The position numbers and the translations under genes are program-made. From the NCBI GenBank assembly GCA_949316495.1, contig OX439004.1, positions 34,726,904-34,790,903 on the forward strand: a stretch of DNA of 64,000 bases, read 5' to 3'. This document shows positions 1 through 13,926 of this stretch, piece by piece (within the stretch, counting starts at the first letter, position 1; every line of letters begins with the position of its first letter). Under the pieces are notes generated by a model that saw only the letters and a program-made list of their open reading frames with translations, ran no database searches and was not told where the DNA came from. This stretch comes from Amphiduros pacificus (Eukaryota; Annelida; Polychaeta; Phyllodocida; Hesionidae).

Positions 1-1444
1 TGAATGTCTGACTGTCATACTGATCGCAGCTACTGTATCATGTTAAGTACCAGTAAAGCACCAGTCCGGCTTGATGATGCTAAGTTGTTATGGTGCCAGA
101 ACAGGTGGCTTAACTAGGTTGATCACGGCACTTACCACCACCATATCGAGGGCCTCTGTGATTTTTAGTATTTTTTCTTTTTCTAAAATGGGTCAGAATT
201 AGTTTTTGTAAAATATCATGGAAATCAGGCACCTTTAAAGTAGAAAAAAGAGAGAAAGACGGGTGGGCAGACTTAAGATGCAAGGCGTGGATGATACAGT
301 GCTGAGTGGCCGGCTGTCGGATGGATGATGCATGTGTGGCTGTGCGACTGAAGCTACTTGAGTTCTGATGACAGCCCCAGTCACATGTGGGACACCACTC
401 ACTATGCTCATTTCAACCATAATGTTCATTTCACTGCTTTGTGGTCTAGAAATCTTAATTGGTTTCAGAGCATGTTCTCATGACCTCTCCACTTGAAAAT
501 TGGCTCCAAACATAAGCCGAGTCTGAGAAACTTTCAGACCCAAATAAAATGTGCATTTGTGGGATAGATTAATGTATTTCTGTAGCACTTCCAATGTAAG
601 AGGATGTTTTGATGTGATGTAAGCCCAAGATGCAGAGTAGCAAACAGAGATGACCTTCTGCATCTTGTATATGCAGCCCATTGTATTTCCTGACCCGTCC
701 TAGCGATAGCGGCCATATCCTACATAAACGAAACCCAATATTTGGGTTTGCCAATATTTGGTCGACTGGAATACCAAACCTTTGGAGACCATAGCAAAGA
801 GCTAGGTCCACAAGCTCACACTAACAAGATTCTCAGCCTCTTGTGATCTTCTTGAGCTTTCAATATATTTGCTATTGTTTTGTGCACTAAGTGTCCAAGA
901 TTTCTTTTATTCTGACCTCCATAGTTCCAAATATGTTGGTTATTTCCTGTTCACCTTTTTTCTGAAAGTTGTTTCTTTTTTCTTAATATGGTAAAGTAAT
1001 CATATGATTTCAAGGAAATATGACACTGGTGAGTAATACTGTGGTGTAATGTTTGTTTAGGAAATAGAAGTGTGAGTTGGAATTTTTGGCAATTGTCAGA
1101 CAGATGGATGAACAAATAGCAAGTGAGCTGAGAGAGTAAGACTGGTCACTTTCAGAGTTAGCACTCTGGTGCCACACAGTCTGAGGCCTTAAGAAAACCT
1201 GACAATGGCTGAGGGAAGAGGTTTGTTACTTTTGGTCTTGAATGCCCTTCCACTATTGCCAAGGACAACAGATAAGATGTTTCTAAGGAAACACAGTTTT
1301 CTTCAGCTGTGACTCTTTGCTGACCTATTGAGTCATAAATCAGCACACTGACCAATCAGCTGCTGGTATGTTGTCATTATATCAAATAAAGCTCCAATAA
1401 AACATTCCATGTAAAAGTTCAGTGAAAACTTTAAGGCATCAATT

Positions 1445-1445
<1 letters not shown>
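1..1445. other. Unique AT-rich DNA, no gene seen
   Basis: No supported gene, RNA or mobile element. Open frames on the minus strand between about 235 and 811 overlap each other in different frames and show no domain, signal peptide or convincing splice sites, so they read as chance openings. The 3' part runs into a GT/AT microsatellite. Confidence 0.6.
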
Positions 1446-4186
<2,741 letters not shown>

Positions 4187-4208
4187 TTTTTTTTTTTTGG
4201 GGGGGGGG
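4187..4208. repeat. T12-G10 homopolymer junction
   Basis: Twelve T are followed directly by ten G. Such a tract is slippage-prone, and its length in this assembly may be inexact. No gene is seen around it (3274-5125). Confidence 0.9.
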
Positions 4209-5125
4209 TTGGTTCTTGATGACAGCATCCCTTGACTTTGGATCTGTTGTATATATCATATAATATCAGATTTTATCAGAAGCAGATGACAATAATTCAA
4301 TAGTCGTGGGCAAGCTGTATTATTTCACTACCTCTATTCTTTTTCTGCGAGCCTGTTTTTCTCATTTTGGGCAGACATGGCCCATCATGGATGCAGATCC
4401 TTCCCTAAAGATATTGAAACTGCCTTCAAAGCCTGTTTGGTATCTTTCTGTTTATTCCTGGATATTCTAAAAAAAGTTTTAAATTACATCCAGCATGACA
4501 ATCATCAATTTATGTTTCAAAATGTTGTTTGAACTTTCTGGGACTAGTTACAGTCATAGAATAACATGGTGCATACAGTCTACCTCTGCTCCATTTATAT
4601 ATGTCACATAAAATTCAATTAGAGGTCCCACAGGAAGTGCCAGTAATCTGCGCCTAATAATTAGTGGCATTTTTTTCTAATTGCTGCTGGGTTTTCTGTG
4701 TGAGGAATGTCGCAGTGATTGAGCGTCTTTTATCTGTGGTATCAGGACACCTTTCATTAGCATTCTTCGACCAATCACAGCACAGAACCTATAATTACTA
4801 CCACCAAAGCTGTCCCTCAAATAAATGACTCTGCCGTCTTAAGATTCATATTCTTTAGGAAGCAATAATGGTAAATCTAATGCTAAAATTGGTCTCAACT
4901 CGTGACCTGAGATATTTCTCTGTTGTTTCCCTGTGTGGTTACCAACAGAGTTTTATTTCTTTCTTCTAAGCTAATGCCAGAGTGTAATTTATAGGAGTGT
5001 CTAATTTTCAATGGTGGTTCTTGATGAGGGCAACTGATATATATGTGTGCGCTGATCTACCCAGTGAAAGACCATAATCCCCAAGATTCTCACAGGGGTT
5101 GTCCATTATTTTGTCAAAAGACCAT
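4209..5125. other. Unique DNA, no gene seen
   Basis: No supported gene. The part near 4690-4800 is of higher complexity and holds a CCAATCA box in the stretch GACCAATCACAGC, but no coding signal goes with it. Confidence 0.5.
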
Positions 5126-5240
5126 TCCCATAATTCCTAGCTTTCAGGAACATGAACTGAAACTACCATTACTCTCCCAGAATACACCACAGGAAAAGGA
5201 ACCCTGTCATTCCCAGAATTCCTTCACAGGAACAGGAACC
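5126..5240. repeat. Short degenerate tandem repeat, about 36-bp unit
   Basis: Two clear units, each beginning TCCCAGAAT and ending AGGAACC, start at 5175 and 5211 (spacing 36). A more diverged third copy (TCCCATAATT to TTCAGGAAC) lies at 5126-5151. The array is small and degenerate. Confidence 0.6.
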
Positions 5241-6224
5241 AGGAGTCAGCACAGTACCGAGTAGGTGTTGTTTATTTCTGCAGGGCTATAGTAGTTTGGG
5301 GCCAGATCAGGATCAAGCTACTGTAAACCTGTTACCTTTGAACCTTTGTGTTTATGTCTGCAATATTATACCATATCTCCCAGTCAGACCACATAAATAT
5401 GTTTGCTCTCTAGCTTCATCAAATATCCACAAAAAATCCATTAGGTGTGGCGCTCAATTCTACAGGGGAAATCAAACGGAACCAAGAGGTCCTCCCAAAA
5501 TAAATCTGCTTACTGCAGAAGTCCTATATGCCCAGTTAGGAAGTACTTGCGGGCCGGCGTTTTGGTGGGAGGTATAATCCGAGGGAAATTCTCCACAGGG
5601 GAACAATAACTGCCCACAAAACCCTGTATACAGCTGTATGATTATAGACCCTCCCACAAAACATGCTTGTCTGAACCAATACTAAAGTCAGACCAAACTT
5701 TTTTCAGGGGATAAGACGGGCTTGAAGGGTTTCTATGTGGTGAGATTTATTCCACTACATTAGTTTTCAAGGGTTATTATTGCACATACATGATGTGGTG
5801 GGAAGTCTAATATAAACGGCTATGCAAGTCATGGCCACCATGGGGCGACTGGGGAATTATATCCCCTCTGACTTTCTCCTCTTCTCTCTATGCTTTGCAC
5901 ACCAATTTCATTTGCAATTTAGATAACTTTATAGTGGTCAACATTTTTGATACATCAAAGTCACCACAAGGTCATTTTCATAACTTTCTGTAATTTCATG
6001 TATATCTGCAAATTGGTTATAAGATTTTCTGCATATCAGAAATGTGAATCAGGAATTCATTCATTCTATACCCTGTCTGCCCCTGGAATTCCAGCTGTGA
6101 CCCTTTGTCCTGAAATTTTGTTCATCTTAAATAATGCATATTTCATTTCTTAGTAATGCTGGCATTGGCAACAAATGTTTCAAGTGAAAACAATATGGCC
6201 AGGAGCTGATCAGTCTGTTGCTGA
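5241..6224. other. Unique DNA with scattered short inverted and direct motifs
   Basis: No supported gene. Between 5450 and 5665 the motifs CCTCCCAAAA, TTTTGGTGGGAGG and CCTCCCACAAAA recur in both orientations, and AATTCTACAGGGGAA recurs as AATTCTCCACAGGGGAA. This suggests an old, eroded repeat, but no element ends can be drawn. Confidence 0.4.
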
Positions 6225-6238
6225 ATTTCCATGGCAAC
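6225..6238 (-). promoter_or_regulatory. RFX X-box motif
   Basis: On the minus strand this reads GTTGCCATGGAAAT, the classic imperfect-palindrome X-box bound by RFX winged-helix factors. In many animals X-boxes mark promoters or enhancers of cilium genes. It is one of three strong matches in the window (also 19440 and 61884). No start site or gene is visible beside it, so an enhancer role would have to be assumed. Confidence 0.45.
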
Positions 6239-9200
6239 GTTTTTGGGACCTTTGTGGTTTGGCATGATGAGTGCTTGTTGCATGTAGCTGGGCTGATGGG
6301 GCTGATACACAGGCAAGCCATCATGATCGCTCCAGTCCACAAACAGCCTCAAGATGATTGACCATGGCCAAGTGACCAGTGAAGAGCCAATAAATTTAGT
6401 CCTTGTCACATGGACGATAATGGCTCTCTCAGACCTTCCACAGATAAGTCGGGATATCTCAATTTGAAATTCCTTCATATGCAAAACACTGTATGACTCA
6501 GGCAGTGAGATGGTTTGCTCATGAAGCAAACATGGCCAGAAAACGAGCACATCTTCATCGGCAAATCAGTACCAGGACCTCATCTGCTGGCCGGCAACTT
6601 CCTATTTCATCCCGAGTGTCTGTCATGACCGGCAGAGATAAAAGAGTAATGATTGTCGACAATCATTGGTGGGATTTTGCCCCCATTGTTATGGCATCAA
6701 AGCAAATCTGTTTGGATTCATACAATCATTGGGACACACTCGTCAATCTGGTGATAACAACTTCCATTATGCTGTAGCTATGTTTGTGCATTTCCTGTAG
6801 TATCAATACAAACAGCTACTAAAATGAGATCAACAATATCATGGGTGACTCAAGGGACTCTTCCAGATTGTACAATCCCATCAAAAGGTTTAAATCACTC
6901 CAAACAAGACAAGAATTTAATTTTCAATTTTCCAGTAAGTTTAACAAACATGTCAAAAACTCATATTTTTACTTGTCGTGTCTTATTTCACTTGAAAAAC
7001 TACAGTTCATGAGGAGTTGTCATGCTAGGGTCAAGCTTGAAAATAATCTAAAATAAACTATCTGTCCAATACATCATCTACACTGTGAAAGCAAACAGGC
7101 ATTAAAAGATATTTCATGATATAAAGAATAGGACTTTTGATCATTTGGTCATACATAGTGTATAGTGTATCACTGGAAGGACTCAAAAGCATGTAGATTC
7201 AGCTGTTAATCCATCAATAAAGATCGCAAACAAGATTATCCATGATCCGGTTTGTTCTCTCAATCTTCTTCTCACAATATACATCATGTTTAGTCATACT
7301 GGTCCCATCTTCCTGCAGAGCAGATGACTAACACTTCTATGCAAAGCAAAGTAAGAGTACCAGTCTACTTTGCCACCATATTGCTTGGTGCATTCTGGGA
7401 TGTTTGACCTCATTCATCTTCCATTCAGACCTCATTCTGACATTGTCTGTCACTCATACTCATCAGGGACACAATTATTCAATTATTTCTTGAATTTTTC
7501 CTGGGCAAGCCACATTTTGTGCAGTTCTTCCACGTCAAATTGAGCATCCCTCTCCTGACAATAAGGTGAGAAAGGTGGATGACATTCAATCATCAGCATT
7601 GGTTCATAGGGGGTGGTAGGAGTGAGGGTTTGACCCCAGGTCAGCTCACAGGGGGTGGAGTTATCCACCACAATCCCTGACAGGCTTCTATGGAGTCATA
7701 CAAAAGCACTGGTCAAGCATCTGCTCATAGATCTGACAACGCTTGACATATCCATAAAAAATGTAGTCAATGATATCAAAACTATCAAAATCATTCACAT
7801 AACTCCCCACATTCTATAGACTTGATATACACTTTTCTGCATTCCTGACCTAAGAGCTTCATCACATCTGATGTACTTACTATCAATGTAAAGTAGGGTT
7901 TGATAACACCCCTCAAGTGGGCATGTTATAGAAGAACACTTGAATAGGACAGTGAGTTTCAAAGATATCTGATTTACAATGAAATTCTTTAAAACTGCAA
8001 GTACTTAAAACCCAGTGAGCTTTTCAGGAAAACACCTCCCAATGTGTTTCAAAGGAGCACACTTTGGATGTCACTCTCAGTATGAGATTATTTAATACTC
8101 AGTAATAATGTGTAAGAGATCATAAATCTAATAAATTTACCTGGCTGCTAATAGAATTCTCCCCCTTCTGGCTTCAGTCCATATAAAGTTTTGTAAGCTT
8201 TCAGTCTAAATCATGTTACATTTCAATGCAGTTATTTAATACCTGCATTTATTTTTATACCTGAAAGGTATGCAATTCATATTCTGTGAACAGCGCCAAC
8301 TGGTTTATTTAAGATATGGTCAGAGGTGGTGAAAAGATTTTCAGGAAGAATTATTAAACCTGAATTTGGTTTTGAAAAGCTACAAATGGTTGAAATGAAG
8401 AAACCTCTCATCTGCTGATATGAGGTTCACAGTCCTATAGTGACACAGATTCCCCACTGTGCATCGTGTGCACCAGATCATTGGAGACATGACATATATT
8501 GTACTCGACTGATAATCCTATGTAATAAGCACAACATAATCTCATCAAATCTGACATAATACCCTGTCAATATGTCAGTACTACACATTTGCTCAATGCT
8601 CACACATTTCCTGAGCACATCTTCATTATCTCTGCATCTAAGCCCTGACACTACATTGATCAATCTGCCGATCTGACACTTTTAGCTATTTTCCAACAAA
8701 ATCAACTTAAAAAAAGGAAAAATTTCCAGAAACTTTATCAGTCAGTTCACTATGAGCAAAGTTGAATGATTTTTTAAAGGCTAGTGGTTTTCTAGTGATG
8801 ACAGTGGTGTAAAATGTCAGATGAGATTGCCAGTGATAGACACAGATGATGTATGTGTTACTGAGATGCCCTCAAGCTGTAGCGGCTCAGGGCTCCTTTA
8901 ATTATATCATAATGAGCACCGAACATATGCTGTAATATGTTCAGATCATATGTGTGTGTCCTCCGGCAGAGAAACCTTTGCCGTTTACCTTATGACTTGC
9001 CATTTTCAGAGCAAATCATGTTGACATTTCTGTTGCTAATGTGAATGCTACGTTTCCACGATGAGGTAGGATTCAAGTCTTATAGTTATACTGTCCTTAA
9101 ACACAATCAAAATAATCTTAATTCTTATTACCACATATAATTAAGCCAAGTTTGTTACTGTTCACAAGGCTGTGTCAGTAACCATCAAATCTCATGTGCT

Positions 9201-11505
9201 GAGCTTGTTTATACATTTTAAAGAGGACTGGTACAGTTTTTAAAGTACCATTGTCAGATGAGAGATAACTTGTCCACCACTGCTTGTGATAAAACTGAGG
9301 GCTGTGCAAATATGTGGGCAGTTTACAAAGTTTATGACCTCTGTATCTCTGTCCTGTATCTCTCAAGTTGACTGGGTTTTTCAGAAAATAACGGATTTCC
9401 ACAAGAATTATGTCATTGTATCAATAATGTAATTTTCATAATTGTAATATTTATGACTTTATGACATGGTGACAACATAATTAGATGAAATCATCTCACA
9501 TTTGTCACCTCGTAATCTTAATGTAAACATTCAGCTCATGGTGGTGGAGGGTTCAGGGTGATATTCCTGAACCTAAGGGGCAACTCCTTCACGGGGTTAT
9601 CACTGACGAGTGCCACGCACAAAACTTCGGGGTAGCATTTTTGGCAGCCTGATAATATTCAAATATCCTTGGTGTAAAACCAGCTCAGCAAACACAACAT
9701 GGTAGCCCAATCTTGTCATAATCTGAGGACTTGGCTCAGGGACCTTGTTGGTCCAAGCTAGTCCCAAGTTATCTGGACGTTGGTCCAAAGGTCAAAACAA
9801 TATCAGACCTGTTGTATTTGACACTGATAAGATCTACATACATGTCGCTGTAGGCAGGAGGTAGATCCCAGGATTATGGCACCTTTAGAACTCTCTCCAT
9901 ACTTACATCAAACACATCCATTTCTTCCAACGACACTTTGTCTTACAATTCCATTAGAATCTCCACTTCTATACATCATATTACAAAGTATTTCTATAAA
10001 AGTTGTTATTGAACATATTTATGTTAAAATTGATTGAAATTGTATGGTGTTTAAGACATTTTTGCATAGAAACTGGCCACATTTGTCAGATGAGTGGCAG
10101 ATGGTGGCAGTGGGGAATGTCACAGATTCAGTAGCAACTGTTCAACGGCTCCTCACACCTTAACTTGGCAACTCTCCCCACCTTTACCAGGCAAAACAAA
10201 TAAACCAGCTGCAGGTGTTAACACAGTATTTATAGTTGGTTTTTATTATGATTATCATGATACAAGTCCTATCTGTATCCCTTGTGTTCGTTCCGAAAAC
10301 ATCTGATCCTGGCATTTTAAAAATTTGTCCACACAACACAAGATCTCTATTGTCTTTGCTAGAAAATAATTAATTAGAAAATGTCTTGATGTGTATAAGC
10401 TGCAAAATCCGCAAGATTGATAATGAATTGTGAGGTTTCTAAATATCATGTGTAGCATGCATAAAATGCACGTTCATAGAACAGAATCCTGACAAGATGA
10501 ATGTTTTAACTTCACAAGCTCTCTGCAAAATGTCAGGTGCTATTTATAGCACTACTAATTTCACAAATGCAAATGAGTTTTCAAATCAGAATCTCCTCGG
10601 ACCACCTGAGGTTAGTTTCAATGATCAATTACATGAAAATGACAATGAAAAAGAAAATGCAAATTTCAAGATGAGGTTATGAAAACAAGGCAAAAATAAC
10701 TGCAGGAACTAGGAAAAATGTCTGCCATTATGATAATGATGATTAAAACAATAAGATGATTAAACCTCCTTCTTCTTGCATTATTTAACTTTGAAATTAA
10801 CAAACAAGTTAATTTAAGATAGCCTCAAGGCACCAATCTTTCCATTTTGCTTTATGAAAATTGAATTGTCCTGATAAACAGACGGTTCACCAGGTGTCCT
10901 CGAAAGTCTTATTCCTGATGATGATGTGTCATTCGGCCTTTATGAAAATGATAAATACAGTCAAATATCAAAACTCTTAACATGGCGTCAATAAATGTGG
11001 CACAAATGAACTGTGATCTGGAATGACTTGCTAACCTACATTTCACTGTTGATTTATCAAAGGTTTTGGCAGCGATTCTGCCAAAGCAATGCCATGTTTG
11101 AGAGAAACAATAGAACATGTACAGGGGGGTCCGACATGACAGCAAAATCTGCGGCCATGCTTTGTGCCTGCCATGTTGGTGCATTCAAGCAGAAGGCATC
11201 ATATCTCCTGATAATCAATTAATACTACATTGAATAGAGCACTAATTACCTTCCTATGGGGAGCCTGTGTGGTGTAACCCGACAACTACACCCAGTAATG
11301 TAATTAACTAAAGTCACACATACCAACAATAAACACTATCAAATATTTACTTATATATCTATGTATATATAGATACATATAACATGGAATGATAATTCTC
11401 ATGCATAGTTCTGTGGTCAAAAGTTACACACAGAAAAGTGACTGAAAATGAACTAGCTAATTTGTGAACAGAGTAGGTGCACACATTGAGAGCCCGGGAG
11501 AGCAT
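6239..11505. other. Long unique AT-rich stretch, no gene seen
   Basis: No supported gene across about 5.3 kb. The longest open frames are 6143-6550 (minus, 135 codons) and 6493-6777 (plus, 94 codons), which overlap in opposite directions. They have no recognisable domain and are within the range expected by chance for AT-rich DNA of this length. A high-complexity patch at 8870-9060 with an AATTATATCATAATGAGC core looks like conserved non-coding DNA rather than coding sequence. A minus open frame at 9600-9788 is not recognised. Confidence 0.45.
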
Positions 11506-11823
11506 TTAAAGGGACCGTCCAGTAGCTGCAGTCTCCGTGCTGGAGTACACACAGGCACTAGTTGTATACTCCCTTGTAAAAATCAATGGGTGCTTGGGCA
11601 ATAAAAGCAAAGTTTTGGTAGGAAGATTGGCGTGTGCTTTTTATTGACTGTTTACATGATACCTCTAGTGACACTGCCCCGGGTGCCAGTCCATTCTTCT
11701 GGTATTGATAGGTAAATGTAGGCCTGTCTGAAACCAGCAATTCTAGCCCGCTAATGGGAGTGAATTGTGAAGCAAAAAAAATGTTCATATAAATCCCACA
11801 AAAAAAAAACTGTGTTCCTTTAA
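11506..11823. mobile_element. Short non-autonomous inverted-repeat element (probable MITE)
   Basis: The left end reads TTAAAGGGACCGTCCAGT. The reverse complement of the right end reads TTAAAGGAACACAGT, so both ends share TTAAAGG(G/A)AC followed by CAGT. The interior (about 318 bp in total) has no transposase. TTAA at the ends would suit a piggyBac-like origin, but other superfamilies with similar ends cannot be excluded, and a target-site duplication was not resolved. The minus open frame inside it is not a gene. Confidence 0.45.
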
Positions 11824-11924
11824 GAGATCTTAAATATATACGAGTCAGATTACATACATATATACATACATATATACATAAATATATAAAGAATAATATC
11901 AAAAGAAATGGGGGGGGTACTCAC

Positions 11925-12231
11925 AGATTTCTAGGGCATCCTGAGGTGTGAAGAACATCATCAGCAGTATCACACACAGCATGGTAGTCCCCATCCCGTG
12001 CAAACTTCCACACGGCCTTGTACCCGGCCTCTCCATTTCTTTGTATTGAACACTTCTTGTCCAAGTTTTCAGACTTGTTCTTGGCAGTAGAGACTCCAGT
12101 AACGTTGTCTCTTATCCATGCCTCCTCAGCTTGGCCTGGGTGTGTTGTGGTGAGAGTCAGTGGACCATATCCATATTCTCATAGCGCACATGGCTGGCTA
12201 CGTCCTCTCTGGTGGCTTACTCCATTCTCAT
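11925..12231 (-). CDS. Possible internal coding exon of an unrecognised protein
   Basis: This is the most protein-like stretch in the window. On the minus strand it is preceded by a good acceptor (pyrimidine-rich TTGTTGCTTTCAG ending at 12232) and followed by a strong donor, GTGAGTA, at 11924-11918. One frame is open from 12178 to the donor (about 84 codons). It is rich in G, D, K, W and C and includes the stretch YKAVWKFARDGDYHAVCD; two more cysteines lie upstream and downstream of this. The family is not recognised; the spaced cysteines and aromatic residues suggest an extracellular domain, but that is inference. If the exon starts at the good acceptor, an in-frame TGA lies at 12181-12179. 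It may therefore be a pseudo-exon, or use a poorer acceptor just before 12177. A second frame encodes a short signal-peptide-like piece, MGTTMLCVILLMMFF, from an ATG at 11994, and the same donor would suit a first exon. Only one frame, at most, is likely real. No partner exon was found. Confidence 0.35.
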
Positions 12232-13910
12232 CTGAAAGCAACAATTGGCTCCTGGTTAAGCACACACACAGGCAGACACACAGGTAGGGCCGGCCCACTG
12301 CGTAAGGTGGGGATGGCCGGCTGTGTGGGATGTCCTCAAAAGATCGCTACTTCACTAGCCTGCCCACCCCTGCCTATGCAGTGCTGCTACCCACTACACA
12401 CACGCTTTATCTGTGGTATTATGATATCTCCCGGGGATTCTGGATATTGAAAAAACAATTGCCTATGAAGAAGTGATCAGTGGAGGAAAAAACAATCAAA
12501 ATCTTCTGCGTCAACAAACTTTGTATTCCAAGCAAAATTTTACAATAATCTTTAGGAGTGAACTCAATTCCCTTCTTTAAAGAAATAAACCTACTTTATT
12601 GCAATTACAAAGCCAATCCAACAAAAGAACTGTAAATTCACTGCAAGTAGCTTTCAGGCATCATTTCCACACAATTACAATTTGAATTAAACCATCCACA
12701 TGCTCTTTTTAGACATTTAACACTTTGAAGCAAAAATCTAAACTACCTTATTAAGAAAACACATTTGATAGATGATTGCCAAAGAGATAGTTTTTCCTTC
12801 AGAAGTTTTGTGTCAGTTGTCAGTGAGGGGGTACCAGTCTGTCATCGTATCCCATTAGACTGGCATTTAAACCAGCACTGGCTACTGATTAAGTCAAACT
12901 ACAGATAAAACTTCATGATAAAATGCACTTCCATGATAACATTTGAAGGCTGATCATTCCTGATACACTACTGATGACAAAATGCAGATAAAATGTTTCA
13001 CATGCTACAATTTGATGATAATCAATTTTTACATGCTATATGTGTGAAGGTGATTGATGTTTTTTCTGCTGACATGGAGATGTGAACCTGTAGTTATTTT
13101 GAAAGGTGCTCAGGTTGTTTTTTATCACAAATAACACATTAAACCTATGAAACTGGCACCGGTTAAATGCTTAAAACACTCCAATTACACATATGCAGCC
13201 ACATAACCAAAATACTCTGTTGTAACAAAGAACAACAGTGTTATTCTTTTTCTTTAAATCTTACAATGCAAAAAAGTGGCCAAATTCAACTTAGGTCTGC
13301 AAAGTGCCTTGTCCCCACTTGACACAGTCTTGTATTATCTGTTTGGCATATCAAGTGGGTGTCTCATTTCTAAGGGGGGTCTCAAAAGAAATAAAAAATA
13401 AACACCTGTTTTTATGTTATTAGAAGCATTAACTACTTAATTGCTAAGGCTCTAAGAAGCATATATAAATGCTGTGTAATTTTGTTGGCGGGCTATTAGA
13501 GGATTTCATTGAGTTGAGGTGGCTAGACGAGTAAGCACCCCCCTTGCCTTAATGCCTACCTGTACACACTGCACCTTGTCTCCTGTGTTCAAAGTGATCT
13601 AAAGTGGCTCCATGCTGGCTCCTTGAAAACATAATATATTTATAGCGCTAAGCTGCCAATATCTCATTCACTGACCTTGCATCAATCTTTAAACCACACT
13701 GAGCCAAGGAACATGTCCAAAAAAAATGCATATACACAGACCTGTATTGTGATTTTCCTTTTTTTTCTCAAACAACTTAATTGAATCATCATTTTAAAGA
13801 TGTTTTATTGTGTTAAAGTCGTCACTATTGACATAATGGCTGCCACCTGCCTGAGAGTGACTGCCCTGTACATGCTGACAAGTCACGACCTCCCGGCTGT
13901 CACCTGTCCT
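12232..13910. other. No gene assigned; GC-richer patch then AT-rich DNA
   Basis: 12240-12440 is GC-richer than its surroundings and contains CA-rich runs (ACACACACAGGCAGACACA). It may belong with the exon-like block to its left, but no reading frame stands out. From 12450 to 13910 the DNA is AT-rich and unique. A compact block at 13480-13540 contains TTGGCGGGC, an E2F-like word. Confidence 0.4.
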
Positions 13911-13926
13911 GCCTCCAGGGGGCACC
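13911..13926 (+). promoter_or_regulatory. CTCF-like motif
   Basis: GCCTCCAGGGGGCACC fits the bilaterian CTCF core (CC-x-CCAG-GGGGC-A/G-C). CTCF is an eleven-zinc-finger insulator protein conserved across bilaterians. This is one of several such matches here (33420, 34277, 36993, 48220, 57220, 59499). It is a motif match only. Confidence 0.4.

Noticed and set aside
136-155. 20-bp minus-strand microexon between CACAG and GTAAGTG
   Set aside because: The donor is excellent, but the acceptor has a purine-rich upstream tract and the segment is too short to support.
6143-6777. Two antiparallel open frames of 135 and 94 codons
   Set aside because: No domain, no splice signals, and lengths expected by chance in AT-rich DNA of this size.
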